From assembly GCF_000519185.1 (NCBI RefSeq), contig NZ_JAFA01000002.1:186001-250000 (forward strand): DNA of 64,000 nucleotides, in the 5' to 3' direction. The notes under the pieces were generated by a model, which had not been told where the DNA came from, did no database searches, and worked only from the letters and a program-made list of their open reading frames with translations. Below, in pieces: positions 26,777 through 37,114 of this stretch (position 1 is the first letter of the stretch; each line of letters begins with the position of its first letter). The position numbers were made by a program, and so were the translations under genes. This stretch comes from Paraburkholderia nodosa DSM 21604. Its GTDB lineage: Bacteria > Pseudomonadota > Gammaproteobacteria > Burkholderiales > Burkholderiaceae.

Positions 26777-27666
26777 GCGCGGTCCAGCTTCGGGTCGAGT
26801 GCGTCGCGCAAGCCGTCGCCCAGCAGATTGAACGCGAGCACGGTGAGGAAGATGGCGAGGCTCGGGAACAGCGCGATATGCGGCGCCGTCACCATATCGG
26901 CGCGCGCCTCGTTGAGCATGGCGCCCCACTCCGGCGTGGGCGGCTGCGCGCCAAGGCCGATGAACGACAGGCTCGCCGCGGTGATGATCGACGTGCCGAT
27001 ACGCATGGTCAGATACACGATCACGGACGACACGGTGCCCGGCAGAATATGGCGCATGATGATCGTCCAGTCCGACGCGCCAATGCTGCGCGCGGCCTCG
27101 ACATAGGTGAGGTGCTTGAGCATGAGCGTGTTGCCGCGCACGAGCCGCGCGAACGCCGGAATGCTGAATACCGCCACCGCACAGACCACGTTGATCATGC
27201 CGTTGCCGAGGATCGCCACCACGCCGATGGCGAGCAGAATGCCTGGGAATGCGAACAGCACGTCGGCCACTCGCATGGTGATGCGGTCCCACCAGCCTTC
27301 GTAGTAGCCCGCGAGCAAGCCGAAGAACGTGCCGATCACGGCGCCCAGCGCCACGGAAAGAAAGCCCGCCGCGAGCGATATGCGCGTGCCCGCGAGAATG
27401 CGGCTGAAAATATCGCGGCCCAGCGCGTCCACGCCGAACCAGTGGGCAGCCGACGGACCCGCGTTGAGCGAGTCGTAGTCGAAGTAATTTTCCGGGTCGT
27501 AAGGCACGAGATGCGGCGCGAACACCGCGATCACCACCAGCAGCAGCACGAATGCGCCCGCGCCGAGCGCGACATGCTGCTTGCGGAACTTGCGCCAGAA
27601 TTCGCGCCACGGCGTGCGGATCGCTTCGTCCTCTGCGCGTGCGTCAACGTTTAGGGTCGTGCTCAT
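26773..27666 (-). CDS. gsiD: Peptide/glutathione ABC transporter permease (GsiD/DppC-like)
   Basis: This 297-residue inner-membrane permease has an N-terminal OppC extension, first helix [15 protein letters not shown], and the conserved stretch [26 protein letters not shown] typical of DppC/GsiD. The EAA loop reads [21 protein letters not shown]. It forms the translocation pore with the GsiC-like protein encoded 7 bp upstream. By gene order and by neighbour iaaA it is best read as GsiD of a glutathione or peptide importer. Confidence 0.9.
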   Translation of the reverse strand: MSTTLNVDARAEDEAIRTPWREFWRKFRKQHVALGAGAFVLLLVVIAVFAPHLVPYDPENYFDYDSLNAGPSAAHWFGVDALGRDIFSRILAGTRISLAAGFLSVALGAVIGTFFGLLAGYYEGWWDRITMRVADVLFAFPGILLAIGVVAILGNGMINVVCAVAVFSIPAFARLVRGNTLMLKHLTYVEAARSIGASDWTIIMRHILPGTVSSVIVYLTMRIGTSIITAASLSFIGLGAQPPTPEWGAMLNEARADMVTAPHIALFPSLAIFLTVLAFNLLGDGLRDALDPKLDRA

Positions 27667-27673
27667 GGCGGGC

Positions 27674-28594
27674 TCACCTGAATCGAATGGTCGGATTGAT
27701 GACCGCGTACAGCACGTCCACGATCAGATTGATGACGATGAACTCGAGCGAGAACAACAGCACTTCGGCCTGAATCACGGGGTAATCGCGCATCGAAACC
27801 GAATCGATGAGCAGCCGCCCGAGGCCCGGCCAGTTGAACACCACCTCCACGACGATCGAGCCGCCCAGCAGGAAGCCGAACTGCAGGCCCATCATCGTGA
27901 CGACGGGAATCATCGCGTTGCGCAGGCAATGCTTGATCACCACCCATTGTTCGGCCACGCCCTTCGCGCGCGCCGTGCGCACGAAGTCCTCGTTGAGCAC
28001 CTCGACGAAGGAGGCCCGCGTGAAGCGCGCCATCACCGCCGCCACCGCCGCACCGAGTGTGATCGACGGCAGCACGTAGCTGCGCCAGGAACCGTCGCTC
28101 ACCACGGGCAGCCAGCCCAGGCGCACCGAGAACAGCTCCATGAGCGCCATGCCGAGCGCGAAAGCCGGAAACGAAATGCCCGACACCGCGAGCGCCATGC
28201 CGATGCGATCGGGCCAGCGATTGCGCCACACGGCCGAGACGATGCCGATCGCCATGCCGAACACCACGGCCCAGACCATGCTGGTGAGCGTGAGCAGCAG
28301 CGTGGGCATGAAGCGCTCGCCGATTTCGGTGACAACGGGGCGCTTGCTGCGCATGGAAACACCGAAATCGCCGTGAGCGATGCGCACGAAGAAGTGGAGG
28401 AACTGCTGCGGCAGCGACTGGTCGAGGCCGAGGTCGGCGCGTACGAGCGCGACCGTGGCGTCGTCCGCTTCGGGACCGGCCGCGAGGCGCGCCGGGTCGC
28501 CCGGCAGCAGGTGCACGAACAGGAACACCAGGACCGCGACGATCAGGAGCGTCGGCAGCAGACCCAGCGAGCGTTTGACAATGAAATTCAGCAT
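27674..28594 (-). CDS. gsiC: Peptide/glutathione ABC transporter permease (GsiC/DppB-like)
   Basis: This 306-residue DppB-type permease begins [35 protein letters not shown], the classic first helix and periplasmic loop of the family. The ATPase-contact loop is seen in [25 protein letters not shown]. It pairs with the GsiD-like permease. A long GC hairpin lies between the binding-protein gene and this gene. Confidence 0.9.
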   Translation of the reverse strand: MLNFIVKRSLGLLPTLLIVAVLVFLFVHLLPGDPARLAAGPEADDATVALVRADLGLDQSLPQQFLHFFVRIAHGDFGVSMRSKRPVVTEIGERFMPTLLLTLTSMVWAVVFGMAIGIVSAVWRNRWPDRIGMALAVSGISFPAFALGMALMELFSVRLGWLPVVSDGSWRSYVLPSITLGAAVAAVMARFTRASFVEVLNEDFVRTARAKGVAEQWVVIKHCLRNAMIPVVTMMGLQFGFLLGGSIVVEVVFNWPGLGRLLIDSVSMRDYPVIQAEVLLFSLEFIVINLIVDVLYAVINPTIRFR

Positions 28595-28618
28595 GAGCGC
28601 GTTACTGCATCGGGGCGT

Positions 28619-28657
28619 GCGCGCCGCACCGGAACCAACCGTTCCGGCGCGGTGCGC
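28619..28657. other. Long intercistronic hairpin between gsiB and gsiC
   Basis: CCGGAAC and GTTCCGG pair around CAACC, and the stem continues through one mismatch with nine further pairs (GCGCGCCGC against GCGGTGCGC, one G-U type pair). It starts 6 nt after the gsiB stop in transcript order. No T-run follows. Such hairpins after binding-protein genes commonly protect the upstream mRNA and limit read-through to the permeases. Confidence 0.6.
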
Positions 28658-28663
28658 AACGCA

Positions 28664-30211
28664 TTAGCGAATCGAGATCTCGTCGAAGTTGAACGAGCCG
28701 TCCGGCGCCACATACGCGCCCGCCAGGCGCTTGCTGCGGGCGTACACGACTTTCTCCTTGACGAGGAACACCCACGGGGCGTCGGCCCAGATGCGCTTTT
28801 GCGCGTCGGCGTAGAGCGCCGTCTTTTGCGCGCGGTCCGTCGTTTCGAGCGCCTTCGCGAGGTCCTCATCGACCGCCGGGTTCTTGTAGTACGCCGTATT
28901 CATGAGCTTGGGCGGCCACGATGCCGAAGCGAGCAGCGGCGAGATGCCCCAGTCCGCCTCGCCCGTGGACGACGACCAGCCGATGTAATACATGCGCACG
29001 CCCGCCGTTGCCGGGTCCTGCGCGCTTTCCACACGCGCGACCGCAGTGCCCGTTTCGAGCGCTTCGACGTTCGCCTTCACGCCCACCTGCGCGAGTTGCT
29101 GCTGCACGAACTGAATGGCCTTTTGCGCGGTCGAGTTGTTATACGCCGACCACAGTGTCGTTTCGAAGCCGTTCGGGTAACCGGCCTGCTTGAGCAGTTC
29201 TCGCGCCTTGGCCGGATCGTAAGGCCAGGGGCCGAGCTTGACCGAATAATCCACGCCTTGGGGCAGCACACCGTCCGAAGGCAGCGCATAGCCCCCGAAC
29301 GCCACCTTGGCCAGTGCGTCCTTGTTGATCGCGTAGTTCAGCGCCTGGCGCACGAGCGGGTTGTCGAACGGCTTCTTCGCGGTGTTCAGGCTGATGTAGC
29401 GCTGGATGATCGAGGGCGTGGCGATCAAGTCCACCTTCGGGTTCGACTGGAACGCGCTCGCCTGCTCGAACGGAATGCGGAAGGCGAAGTCCGCTTCGCC
29501 GGTGCGCATGAGCGCCGCGCGCGTGTTGTTGTCGGCCACCGGCTTCCAGTCGATCTCGTCGATCTTCGGGTAGCCCTTCTTCCAGTAGCCGTCGAACTTG
29601 TGGACGACGAGGTCGCCAGCCGGGTCCCACTTCACGAAAGCGAACGGGCCAGTGCCCACCGGATGCAGGCCGATGTCCTTGCCCCACTTCTTCATGGCCG
29701 CCGGCGAGATCATCACCGCCGAAGGGTGCGCGAGCACGTTCACGAACGCCGAAAACGGCGCGCTCAGCGTGACCTTCACCGTGTACGGATCGACCACTTC
29801 GGTCTTCGCGATGCGGCGGAACATGTTGTAGCGCTTCAGGTGGTTCGCCGGGTCCGTCACGCGGTCGAAGTTCGCCTTCACGGCCGCCGCGTTGAAGTCG
29901 GTGCCGTCCTGGAACTTCACGCCCTCGCGCAGCTTGAAGGTATAGACGAGGCCGTCGCCGCTCACTTCATAGCTCGTGGCGAGCACGTTGGTGAGCTTGA
30001 GGTCCTTGTCGAAACCGAACAGGCCCTGGTAGAACGACTTCGAAACCGCCTGCGAGAGCGTGTCGTTGGCGTCGTACGGGTCGAGCGTCGAGAAGGTCGA
30101 ATCGACGGCCATCACGGCGCGCTGTCCGGCGGCCTGTGCCGCGCTCGCGCCCGCGATCAGCGCGAGTGCGAGCGCGCTGCCTTTCATCCATGTTTTGACT
30201 TCTTTCATCAA
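28664..30211 (-). CDS. gsiB: Peptide/glutathione-binding protein (GsiB-like)
   Basis: The 515-residue precursor has a signal peptide ending at AQAAG (about residue 29). The mature protein is a family-5 solute-binding protein: [73 protein letters not shown] and [16 protein letters not shown] are standard family segments, and the N-terminal part is closest in memory to GsiB. It delivers the peptide to the GsiCD permeases. The preceding 84-bp gap contains no hairpin. Confidence 0.92.
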   Translation of the reverse strand: MMKEVKTWMKGSALALALIAGASAAQAAGQRAVMAVDSTFSTLDPYDANDTLSQAVSKSFYQGLFGFDKDLKLTNVLATSYEVSGDGLVYTFKLREGVKFQDGTDFNAAAVKANFDRVTDPANHLKRYNMFRRIAKTEVVDPYTVKVTLSAPFSAFVNVLAHPSAVMISPAAMKKWGKDIGLHPVGTGPFAFVKWDPAGDLVVHKFDGYWKKGYPKIDEIDWKPVADNNTRAALMRTGEADFAFRIPFEQASAFQSNPKVDLIATPSIIQRYISLNTAKKPFDNPLVRQALNYAINKDALAKVAFGGYALPSDGVLPQGVDYSVKLGPWPYDPAKARELLKQAGYPNGFETTLWSAYNNSTAQKAIQFVQQQLAQVGVKANVEALETGTAVARVESAQDPATAGVRMYYIGWSSSTGEADWGISPLLASASWPPKLMNTAYYKNPAVDEDLAKALETTDRAQKTALYADAQKRIWADAPWVFLVKEKVVYARSKRLAGAYVAPDGSFNFDEISIR

Positions 30212-30295
30212 TCAGGTCTCCATAACAATGAATCTTGACGACTCAGCGAAACGATCCAGCTAAACAGCGAACGACTGCGTGGCATGACGGCGGGT

Positions 30296-32203
30296 TCAGT
30301 AAGCGCCGCCCACCCGATGCTTCGCAACGAAATGACCGGGGCCGACCGCCACGAGCGGCAGGACCTGCGGCTCGTCGCCGGTTGCGCGAATCGGGCTCGG
30401 CAGTTCGTCGGCGGCGAGCACGCGCTTCGCGTGGCGGCGCGCCGGATCGGCGATCGGCACCGCGCCCATGAGCTTCTTCGTATAGGCGTGCTGCGGATTC
30501 TCGAACACGGCGCGGCGCGGGCCGATCTCGACGATCTGCCCCAGGTACATCACCGCGACGCGATGGCTCACGCGTTCCACCACGGCCATATCGTGCGAGA
30601 TGAAGAGATATGCCACACCAAGTTCCTGCTGCAGGTCGAGCATCAGGTTGACGATCTGCGCCTGCACGGAAACGTCGAGCGCCGACACCGATTCGTCGGC
30701 GATCACGACTTTCGGGTTCATCGACAGCGCGCGCGCAATGGCGATGCGCTGACGCTGGCCGCCCGAGAATTCGTGTGGATAGCGGCCCGCCGCCGACTTC
30801 GGCAGGCCCACGCGATCGAGCAGCCATTCCACGCGCGCCTGCGCCTTTGCCCCCTTCGCGATGCCGTGCACGAGCAGCGGCTCCATGATCGAGAAGCCCA
30901 CCGTGAGGCGCGGGTTGAGCGAGGCGAACGGGTCCTGGAAAATAAACTGGATATCGCGGCGCAACGTCTGCAGTGCGGGGCCGGTGAGGGTGCTGATATT
31001 CTGGCCGCCGAATTCGATCGTGCCGCTCTGGCTCTCGACGAGCCGCAGCAGCGAGCGTCCCGTGGTCGATTTTCCGCAACCGGACTCGCCCACCAGCGCG
31101 AGCGTTTCGCCGGCGTGAAGATCGAAGCTGACTTTTTCGACCGCATGCACGCGGCCGGTGACCTTGCCGAACAGACCGCTGCGCACGGGGAAGCGCGTGA
31201 CGAGGTCGCGCACGCGCAGGACCGGCGCCACGTGCGTTTTCGGCGCGTTCGCCGGGAGCGTTGACGGGGCAACCGGGCGCGCCGCGTCGCTCACCGAAAG
31301 CAGCGGGAACTTCTCCGGCAAGTCGGTGCCCTGCATCGCGCCAAGCTTCGGCACGGCGGCGAGCAACGCCTGCGTGTAGCGATGCGAAGGGGCGGCGAAC
31401 AGCGCGTCGGATACGCCCTCTTCCACTTTTTCCCCGCGATACATCACGAGGATGCGGTCCGCCACTTCGGCCACCACGCCCATGTCGTGCGTGATGAAGA
31501 CCACGCCCATATCCATCTCGTCCTGCAGGCCGCGAATGAGCTGCAGGATCTGCGCCTGGATCGTCACGTCGAGCGCCGTGGTCGGTTCGTCGGCGATCAG
31601 GAGCGCGGGCTTGCACGAGAGCGCCATCGCAATCATCACGCGCTGGCGCATGCCGCCCGAAAGCTGATGCGGGAAGCGGTCCATCACGCGGCGCGCCTCG
31701 GGAATGCGCACGAGGTCGAGCAGGCGCAGCGTTTCGGCGCGCGCCTGCGCGGCGTTCATCTGCTGATGCAGCGCGATCGCCTCGCTGATCTGGTTCCCCA
31801 CCGTGAACACCGGGTTCAGCGAGGTCATCGGCTCCTGAAAGATCATCGCGATGTCCGCGCCGCGCACCGAACGCATGGTCGATCCACTGGCACGCGTGAG
31901 ATCGAGCACGCTGCCGTTGCGGCGGCGCAGGTCGATGCTGCCGCTTGCAATGCTGCCGCCGCCGTGCTCGACGAGCCGCATCAGCGAAAGCGACGTGACC
32001 GACTTGCCCGAGCCCGATTCGCCGACGATGGCGAGCGTCTCGCCCCGATCGACGTGAAACGACAGATTGCGCACGGCTTCGAATGTGCCCGCGCCGCGCC
32101 GGAACGACACGCTGAGATCGCGCACGTCGATCACGCGGTTCGGCGGCAGCGCAGCCTTTTCGCTGGCCGGCGCGGTATCAGGAGAGTGCGAGGACATCTG
32201 CAC
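30296..32203 (-). CDS. gsiA: Peptide/glutathione ABC transporter dual ATPase (GsiA-like)
   Basis: This 635-residue protein fuses two ATPase domains, as in E. coli GsiA. The first has Walker A GESGSGKS and signature LSGGMRQR with Walker B LLIADEPT. The second has Walker A GESGCGKS, signature FSGGQRQR and Walker B VVIADESV, where Ser follows the catalytic Glu. Each domain ends with an oligopeptide-type C-terminal extension (for example [14 protein letters not shown] and [16 protein letters not shown]). One protein therefore supplies both ATP sites of the importer. Confidence 0.93.
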   Translation of the reverse strand: MQMSSHSPDTAPASEKAALPPNRVIDVRDLSVSFRRGAGTFEAVRNLSFHVDRGETLAIVGESGSGKSVTSLSLMRLVEHGGGSIASGSIDLRRRNGSVLDLTRASGSTMRSVRGADIAMIFQEPMTSLNPVFTVGNQISEAIALHQQMNAAQARAETLRLLDLVRIPEARRVMDRFPHQLSGGMRQRVMIAMALSCKPALLIADEPTTALDVTIQAQILQLIRGLQDEMDMGVVFITHDMGVVAEVADRILVMYRGEKVEEGVSDALFAAPSHRYTQALLAAVPKLGAMQGTDLPEKFPLLSVSDAARPVAPSTLPANAPKTHVAPVLRVRDLVTRFPVRSGLFGKVTGRVHAVEKVSFDLHAGETLALVGESGCGKSTTGRSLLRLVESQSGTIEFGGQNISTLTGPALQTLRRDIQFIFQDPFASLNPRLTVGFSIMEPLLVHGIAKGAKAQARVEWLLDRVGLPKSAAGRYPHEFSGGQRQRIAIARALSMNPKVVIADESVSALDVSVQAQIVNLMLDLQQELGVAYLFISHDMAVVERVSHRVAVMYLGQIVEIGPRRAVFENPQHAYTKKLMGAVPIADPARRHAKRVLAADELPSPIRATGDEPQVLPLVAVGPGHFVAKHRVGGAY

Positions 32204-32244
32204 GATGAGGATTCCTTCGTTTGGTGCGCAAAACGATGCGCCGC

Positions 32245-33252
32245 TTAAGCGTAGATCAACGCAACGGGCGCTTCGCCCACGCGCGCGTAGCCGCGATACA
32301 TGCCTTCGGTGTTGAACGGCAGGACCACATTGCCTTGTGCGTCCACGGCGATCAGGCCGCCACGGCCGTCGATGCGCGGCAATTGCTCCATCACGACATT
32401 CGTGGCGGCTTCGGAGAGCGAAACACCGCGATATTTCATTTGCGCCGCCACGTCATAGGCCGCGACCATGCGCATGAACATTTCGCCCGATCCCGTGGTG
32501 GACACCGCGCAGGTGGCGTCGTCGGCATAGCAGCCGGCGCCGATCAGCGGCGCGTCGCCCACGCGGCCTACCTGCTTGTTCGTGATGCCGCCCGTCGAAG
32601 TCGCCGCCGCGAGGTGGCCGTGCGCGTCGAGCGCCACTGCGCCCACCGTGCCGTATTTGCGGTTGGGGTCGATCGGCTCATGCGGCAGGCTGTCTGCCGA
32701 TGCGTTTGCAGCCGCCCGGGCTTCCGCATTTGCCTGAAGGGTTGCGCCATCGTGATCGAGCATCGCGCGCGCTTCGCCGCGTGCGAGCTGCCACTGGCGG
32801 TAGCGCGAATCCGTGTGGAAATAGCCGGGATCGACGAATTCGAGGCCCTGGGCTGCCGCAAACGCTTCCGCGCCTTCGCCCGTGAAGAGCACGTGCTCAC
32901 TCTTCTCGAGCACGCGGCGCGCCGCCCGCACCGGATTGCGCACGCGCGTCACGCAGCACACGGCGCCCGCTTCGAGCGAGCGGCCGTCCATGATCGAGGC
33001 GTCGAGTTCATGCGTGCCCGCGGACGTGAACACCGCGCCGTGGCCCGCGTTGAATAGCGGACAGTCTTCGAGCAGGCGCACCGCTTCTTCGACTGCGTCG
33101 AGCGCGCTGCCGCCTTCGGCCAGGATGCGCTGGCCAGCCGCGAGAATGCGGTTCAGCGCGTCGAGATACCGGTTTTCGACTTCGGGCGCCATCGATGCGC
33201 GCAGGATCGTGCCGGCGCCGCCGTGAATGGCAAGGACTGCGTTCGATTTCAT
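32245..33252 (-). CDS. iaaA: Isoaspartyl peptidase / L-asparaginase (IaaA)
   Basis: The 335-residue Ntn-hydrolase precursor starts [11 protein letters not shown], contains [22 protein letters not shown] and is expected to autocleave at G201-T202 in [14 protein letters not shown], giving T202 as nucleophile. [27 protein letters not shown] and TGSGEMFMR complete the active-site region. The enzyme splits beta-aspartyl dipeptides and asparagine. It overlaps the RpiR gene stop (ATGA) and precedes gsiA, the same iaaA-gsi order as in E. coli. Confidence 0.95.
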   Translation of the reverse strand: MKSNAVLAIHGGAGTILRASMAPEVENRYLDALNRILAAGQRILAEGGSALDAVEEAVRLLEDCPLFNAGHGAVFTSAGTHELDASIMDGRSLEAGAVCCVTRVRNPVRAARRVLEKSEHVLFTGEGAEAFAAAQGLEFVDPGYFHTDSRYRQWQLARGEARAMLDHDGATLQANAEARAAANASADSLPHEPIDPNRKYGTVGAVALDAHGHLAAATSTGGITNKQVGRVGDAPLIGAGCYADDATCAVSTTGSGEMFMRMVAAYDVAAQMKYRGVSLSEAATNVVMEQLPRIDGRGGLIAVDAQGNVVLPFNTEGMYRGYARVGEAPVALIYA

Positions 33253-34190
33253 GACTTCTTTTTCGTGGGGGAAGACGGGGCGCCAGGCGCGGCAGACGCC
33301 TGCGCCGGGGCCGAGGTGAGCCACGGCAGCACCGATTCGGTGATGGCCGCCGCGGCGACGACGGAATCCTTCGCGCGCAACGCCACGGCGTCGCACAGCG
33401 CTTCGATGACGGCCAGTACCGCGGCTTCCGAGTTCGCCGCAAGGCGACGCTCGGAGCGGATCAGCAGCGTGAGATCGGCGAAGCGCGCGAGCGGCGAGTC
33501 GATGCTGTCGGTGAGCGCGAGCACGCGTGCGCCCAGCTTCGCGGCATGGCGCGAGAGCTTGATCGTGTCGTCCACGTAGCGCGGAAACGCGATGCCGATC
33601 ACCAGATCGTCCCTGTTCGCGCCGAGCAGCCTGCGCGCCGAATGCGTGGGGCCGCCGACCGAGGCGAGCGCCTGCACGTTGTCCAGATACGGCAGCAGCG
33701 CGTTCTCCATGAGCCCGGCGAGAAACGCGCTCGTGCCCGAGCCGATCACGTAGACGCGGCGCGCCGAAAGAATCGCGTCCACGGCTGCGGCGGCCGCTTC
33801 GCTGTCGATCGACTGGCGCGACAAACGCAGGTTCGACTCGGCCTGCTCCAGCGAGGCGCCGAACAGCCCGGCGCCGCTGGTCGGCGATTCCTGCGCGCTG
33901 CGCAGCCGCTCGACCGGCGCGAGCGTGGCCTCGAAGCCGCGCACGAGCGCCTCGCGAAACTGCGGATAGCCGTCGAACCCGAGTGAGCGTGCAAAGCGGT
34001 TGGCCGTGGCCACCGAAGCGCCCACCGCGTCCGCCAGTTCGTCGATGCGCATGGTCGCGGCGTGGAACAGGTTTGCGAGCACGTACTCGGCCATGCGCCG
34101 GTGGCCCGGTGTGAGAACGGGCATCGCGGCGGTGATGCGCGCGACGATCTCGGCTTCGGGCGTGTCGGGAGTTGACGGTCGGGTTGGCAT
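33249..34190 (-). CDS. RpiR/MurR family transcriptional regulator
   Basis: The 313-residue protein has an N-terminal HTH_6 domain (about 12-90; DELADAVGASVATANRFARSLGFDGYPQFREAL) and a C-terminal SIS domain (about 130-265) starting RRVYVIGSGTSAFLAGLM, which in this family senses phosphosugars or related ligands. The tail is Ala/Pro/Lys-rich. It is the first gene of the peptide-import operon and probably represses it. Two inverted repeats with TGAAA/TTTCA character lie just upstream of its start. The ligand may be a peptidoglycan- or amino-sugar-derived compound, but this is inference. Confidence 0.9.
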   Translation of the reverse strand: MPTRPSTPDTPEAEIVARITAAMPVLTPGHRRMAEYVLANLFHAATMRIDELADAVGASVATANRFARSLGFDGYPQFREALVRGFEATLAPVERLRSAQESPTSGAGLFGASLEQAESNLRLSRQSIDSEAAAAAVDAILSARRVYVIGSGTSAFLAGLMENALLPYLDNVQALASVGGPTHSARRLLGANRDDLVIGIAFPRYVDDTIKLSRHAAKLGARVLALTDSIDSPLARFADLTLLIRSERRLAANSEAAVLAVIEALCDAVALRAKDSVVAAAAITESVLPWLTSAPAQASAAPGAPSSPTKKKS

Positions 34191-34223
34191 GCGTGAGCGG
34201 GAGTTGGGACGGCAAGTCCGTAA

Positions 34224-34235
34224 ATGAAATTACAT
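34224..34235. promoter_or_regulatory. Second RpiR operator-like repeat
   Basis: ATGAAATTACAT is an imperfect palindrome with one mismatched pair, 34 bp upstream of the RpiR start. It resembles the stronger palindrome located 14 bp further upstream. Confidence 0.4.
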
Positions 34236-34248
34236 GAGCGGATCTTAG

Positions 34249-34264
34249 TGAAAATTAATTTTCA
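34249..34264. promoter_or_regulatory. RpiR operator-like perfect palindrome
   Basis: TGAAAATTAATTTTCA is a perfect 16-bp palindrome in an AT-rich island directly upstream of the RpiR-iaaA-gsi operon. Its place, 59-74 bp before the first start codon, fits a promoter-proximal operator. Confidence 0.6.
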
Positions 34265-34515
34265 TCGCGCCCTGGGTTTACCCTATTCGAACGAAGAAAG
34301 GTCAAATTCGCCTGACCGGGCGCAACGCAACGCGAAGCTGTGCGCCTCGTACACGTTGCAGGATTTTGGAGGGAGGACCCGGCAGAAGCCGGAAAGAGAT
34401 GTCGCCCGCAGGCGAGATAAGGCGCGCGGCTGCGCGTGGGAAGTGGCGCCGCACTTGCCGCCAGCCAGGCGCTGGCGGCAATCGAATCAGTCACATGAAA
34501 ACGCCGTGCGCGGCT
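34265..34515. other. Non-coding stretch with several stable stems
   Basis: Together with the operator region this is 325 bp without a gene. Plus-strand stems include CCGGCAGAAGCCGG, CGCCTGACCGGGCG and the 11-bp stem at 34455-34481. I could not match it to a known riboswitch or RNA family. It could be a 3' region of the cyclase transcript or a small RNA. Confidence 0.35.
34455..34481. terminator. Perfect 11-bp hairpin downstream of the GGDEF gene
   Basis: TTGCCGCCAGC and GCTGGCGGCAA pair perfectly around CAGGC, 34 bp after the stop of the diguanylate cyclase gene in transcript order. No T-run follows in either direction, so it may be a processing or Rho-related end rather than a simple intrinsic terminator. 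Confidence 0.45.
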
Positions 34516-36423
34516 TCACGACGCCGCCATCGCTTCAGCGCTCGGCGCCAATCGCCACGTATTGCGTCCCGCGCGCTTGGCTTCATACATGGCCGCATCG
34601 GCGAGACACAGCGGATCGTCGGCCAGTGCCTTGTTCTCGGCCTCGGCCGAGAGCACCGCGCTCGTTGCATCCACCACACCAGCCGCGCCTGTCATGCCAG
34701 TCAGCACGACGCCCACGCTGGCGCTCGTCTCGATCACGCGGCCCGCGACGACGAACGCCTTCGACACTTCACGGCAAATGGCTGCCGCGATGCGCTCGCC
34801 GGTGCGCGCGTCGCTCACGCCGCGGCTCGCCACCACGAATTCGTCGCCGCCCAGGCGGCTCACGACATCGCCCGTGCGCACGGTGGCGACGAGCCTGCGC
34901 GCGACCTCCCTGAGCAGAGCGTCGCCCAGATCGTGGCCGTAGCGGTCGTTGATGGACTTGAAGCCATCCATGTCCATGAAGAAGAGCGCGAAAGGCTCGC
35001 CGCTCGCGCGCAGTTCGCACAGCGTTTCCTGCAGCGCGCGCCGGTTCGCGAGTCCCGTGAGCGGGTCGATCAGCGCGCCCTCGCGCAGGCGTTGCTCGGT
35101 GCGGCGCTGCTCGGTCACGTCGTGCGCCATCACGTAGAAGCCCGTCACCTTGCCTTCGCGCTTGGCCGGAATGTAGGTCGCCGACCATACGCGGTCGGCG
35201 TCGGCCCGATAGCGCACCTCGTCGCAGGTGACGCGTTCGCCGGCCAGCGCGCGCGCAAAGAGCGGCTGCAACTGCTCGAACACTTCGGGGCGCAGCGTTT
35301 CGCTCAGGCTGCGCCCGCGCAGCGCCGCCGGCTCCGCGCCGAACACGCGCTTGAACGTCTCATTGTTGAACTGGTAGCAAAGATCGCGATCGACCACGGC
35401 GATCAGCGCCGGCACGTTGTCGGTGATGGTCTGCAGCGCGTCGCGGCTGCGCCGCAGCTCCCCTGTGCGTTCGCGCACGCGCTCTTCGAGTTCGACGTGA
35501 TAGTTGCGCAGCGCCTCTTCGCTCTTCTTGCGGCTCGTAATGTCCTGCACCGCCGCGATGAAATGCAGGGGCGTGCCGGACCCATCGCGCACGAGCGACA
35601 CCGCGAGATTGACCCACACGGCCTGGCCGTCGGGCCGCAGATAGCGTTTTTCGATTGCATACGTGGCCTGGCGGCCCGCGAGCAATTCGGCCACTAGCGC
35701 GAGATCGGCGGCGATGTCGGCCGGGTGTGTGACCGAGGCGAAAGTGCGGCGGCGCAGCTCGCTCTCCTCGTAGCCGATGATCTCCGAGAACTTCTGGTTC
35801 ACGTCGAGAAAGCGGCCGTCGAGATCGACCACGGCCTTGCCGATCGGCGTTTGCTGGAACACGGTCCGAAAGCGCGCCTCGCTGATGGCGAGCGAACGGC
35901 GGTCGCGCTCGTGCGCCGTTCGCGAGCGGTTCAACTGCCGGCGCAATTCCAGCTCGCGTTCGACGAGGTGCGCGAAATCCGCGAGCACGGCGGCCTGTGC
36001 GGCGTCGAACGTGCGCGGCTTTTCGTCGATCAGGCAAAGCGTGCCGACCACCTGGCCGTCGGCGAGACACAGCGGCGAGCCCGCATAGAAGCGGATGTTC
36101 GGCGCGCCCGTGACGAGCGGATTGTCGAGAAAGCGCTCGTCGTCGAGCGCATCTTCCACCACGAGCATGCGCTTGCTCAGCACGGCGTGTGCACAGAACG
36201 ACACGCTGCGCGGCGTTTCACAAGCCGCCAGCCCGTGGTGCGCCTTGAACCACTGGCGGTCTTCGTCCACGAGCGAAATCAGCACGATCGGCATCTCGAA
36301 CGCAAAGGCGGCGAGCCGCGAGATGCGATCGAATGCTTCTTCGGGATCGGTGTCGAGTATGTCGAGTTGCCGCAACGCCCGAAGGCGGACGTCCTCATCC
36401 AGAGGAAGCGGAGCAGTGATCAT
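34516..36423 (-). CDS. GAF-PAS-PAS-GGDEF diguanylate cyclase
   Basis: The 635-residue cytosolic protein has an N-terminal GAF domain (about 25-165, with the FCAHAVL and FYAGSPL segments), a PAS/PAC unit (about 180-300), a short coiled coil, a second PAS (about 325-440) and a C-terminal GGDEF domain. GGDEF is intact (525-529) and an RxxD inhibitory site (RTGD, 516-519) is present, so it should make c-di-GMP with product inhibition. No EAL domain follows. It is divergent from a HAMP-GGDEF-EAL gene across a 691-bp region. Confidence 0.93.
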   Translation of the reverse strand: MITAPLPLDEDVRLRALRQLDILDTDPEEAFDRISRLAAFAFEMPIVLISLVDEDRQWFKAHHGLAACETPRSVSFCAHAVLSKRMLVVEDALDDERFLDNPLVTGAPNIRFYAGSPLCLADGQVVGTLCLIDEKPRTFDAAQAAVLADFAHLVERELELRRQLNRSRTAHERDRRSLAISEARFRTVFQQTPIGKAVVDLDGRFLDVNQKFSEIIGYEESELRRRTFASVTHPADIAADLALVAELLAGRQATYAIEKRYLRPDGQAVWVNLAVSLVRDGSGTPLHFIAAVQDITSRKKSEEALRNYHVELEERVRERTGELRRSRDALQTITDNVPALIAVVDRDLCYQFNNETFKRVFGAEPAALRGRSLSETLRPEVFEQLQPLFARALAGERVTCDEVRYRADADRVWSATYIPAKREGKVTGFYVMAHDVTEQRRTEQRLREGALIDPLTGLANRRALQETLCELRASGEPFALFFMDMDGFKSINDRYGHDLGDALLREVARRLVATVRTGDVVSRLGGDEFVVASRGVSDARTGERIAAAICREVSKAFVVAGRVIETSASVGVVLTGMTGAAGVVDATSAVLSAEAENKALADDPLCLADAAMYEAKRAGRNTWRLAPSAEAMAAS

Positions 36424-37114
36424 CGTGTGAGGGGCCCGGCTGGGCGGATACGGTTGCGTGGCGCTTTCCGCACCGGCGCGCCTTACCGGGGTTTACGGCC
36501 GGATTAAGCAAAAACTGAAGTGCTGAAATGCCCGCACCGCGCGTGTCGTGCCAGTCTTGCGCGCCAGGCATTTCCCCTACGCGGAAACCGCAACTTAAGC
36601 GCACGAACGTTCGGTATACGCGTGGTTGCGCAATCATCGAGCGCTGCGGCTGTCATGCCTGCGCCGCTCGCGTCGCCCGGCCCCACGGGCGTGACGCATC
36701 TTCTTCCCGAAGTTTCACTGCGTCAGAATTGATTCGCCATCCGAAATACATGTCGTTTTTAACCGGCTGGTTAGCGTGTTGCAAAATCGATCAAGCCCTC
36801 AAAAAAAACATGTCTGGCGACTTCAGCAACGCTTTTTCACCGCCGTAAAAAGGGCAAAGCTCCACCCCTTCCGGTGTCACCATGAGAACCCTCGCGCAAA
36901 CCCTGCGACTGAAATTGACCACCCGCATCGCCACCGCGGCGCGTATTGCCGCCGGCTGCGGCGCCAGCACGCGCATGAGCGCTGCACCCCGTGCGCGTCG
37001 CGCACCGGCGCTCAGCACTCATCCGCCTACCGGCACGTCGTGCCACTACGCCGTGCGCCGCCTCGCAGCGCAGGTGCGCACGCGCAGAATCTGACGCCAC
37101 TCGGACATCGAGAC
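36424..37114. promoter_or_regulatory. Long divergent region between two c-di-GMP genes
   Basis: No convincing gene is seen. A 70-codon frame starting at 36882 is Arg/Ala-rich and lacks family features. The segment 36720-36830 is AT-rich with an A-run and is the likely promoter area. An inverted GACGCA/TGCGTC pair with 20 bp between its arms lies near 36690-36725. The real start of the right-hand gene could lie somewhat upstream of the one chosen. Confidence 0.4.

Noticed and set aside
34290..34490. Possible glycine, ykkC or SAH riboswitch
   Set aside because: None of the conserved core strings of these classes is present; the stems alone do not identify a class, and the downstream gene in that direction is on the other strand.
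36882..37094. 70-codon frame upstream of the HAMP-GGDEF-EAL gene
   Set aside because: The translation is Arg/Ala-rich with no family features and lies in the divergent promoter region; high GC makes such frames common.
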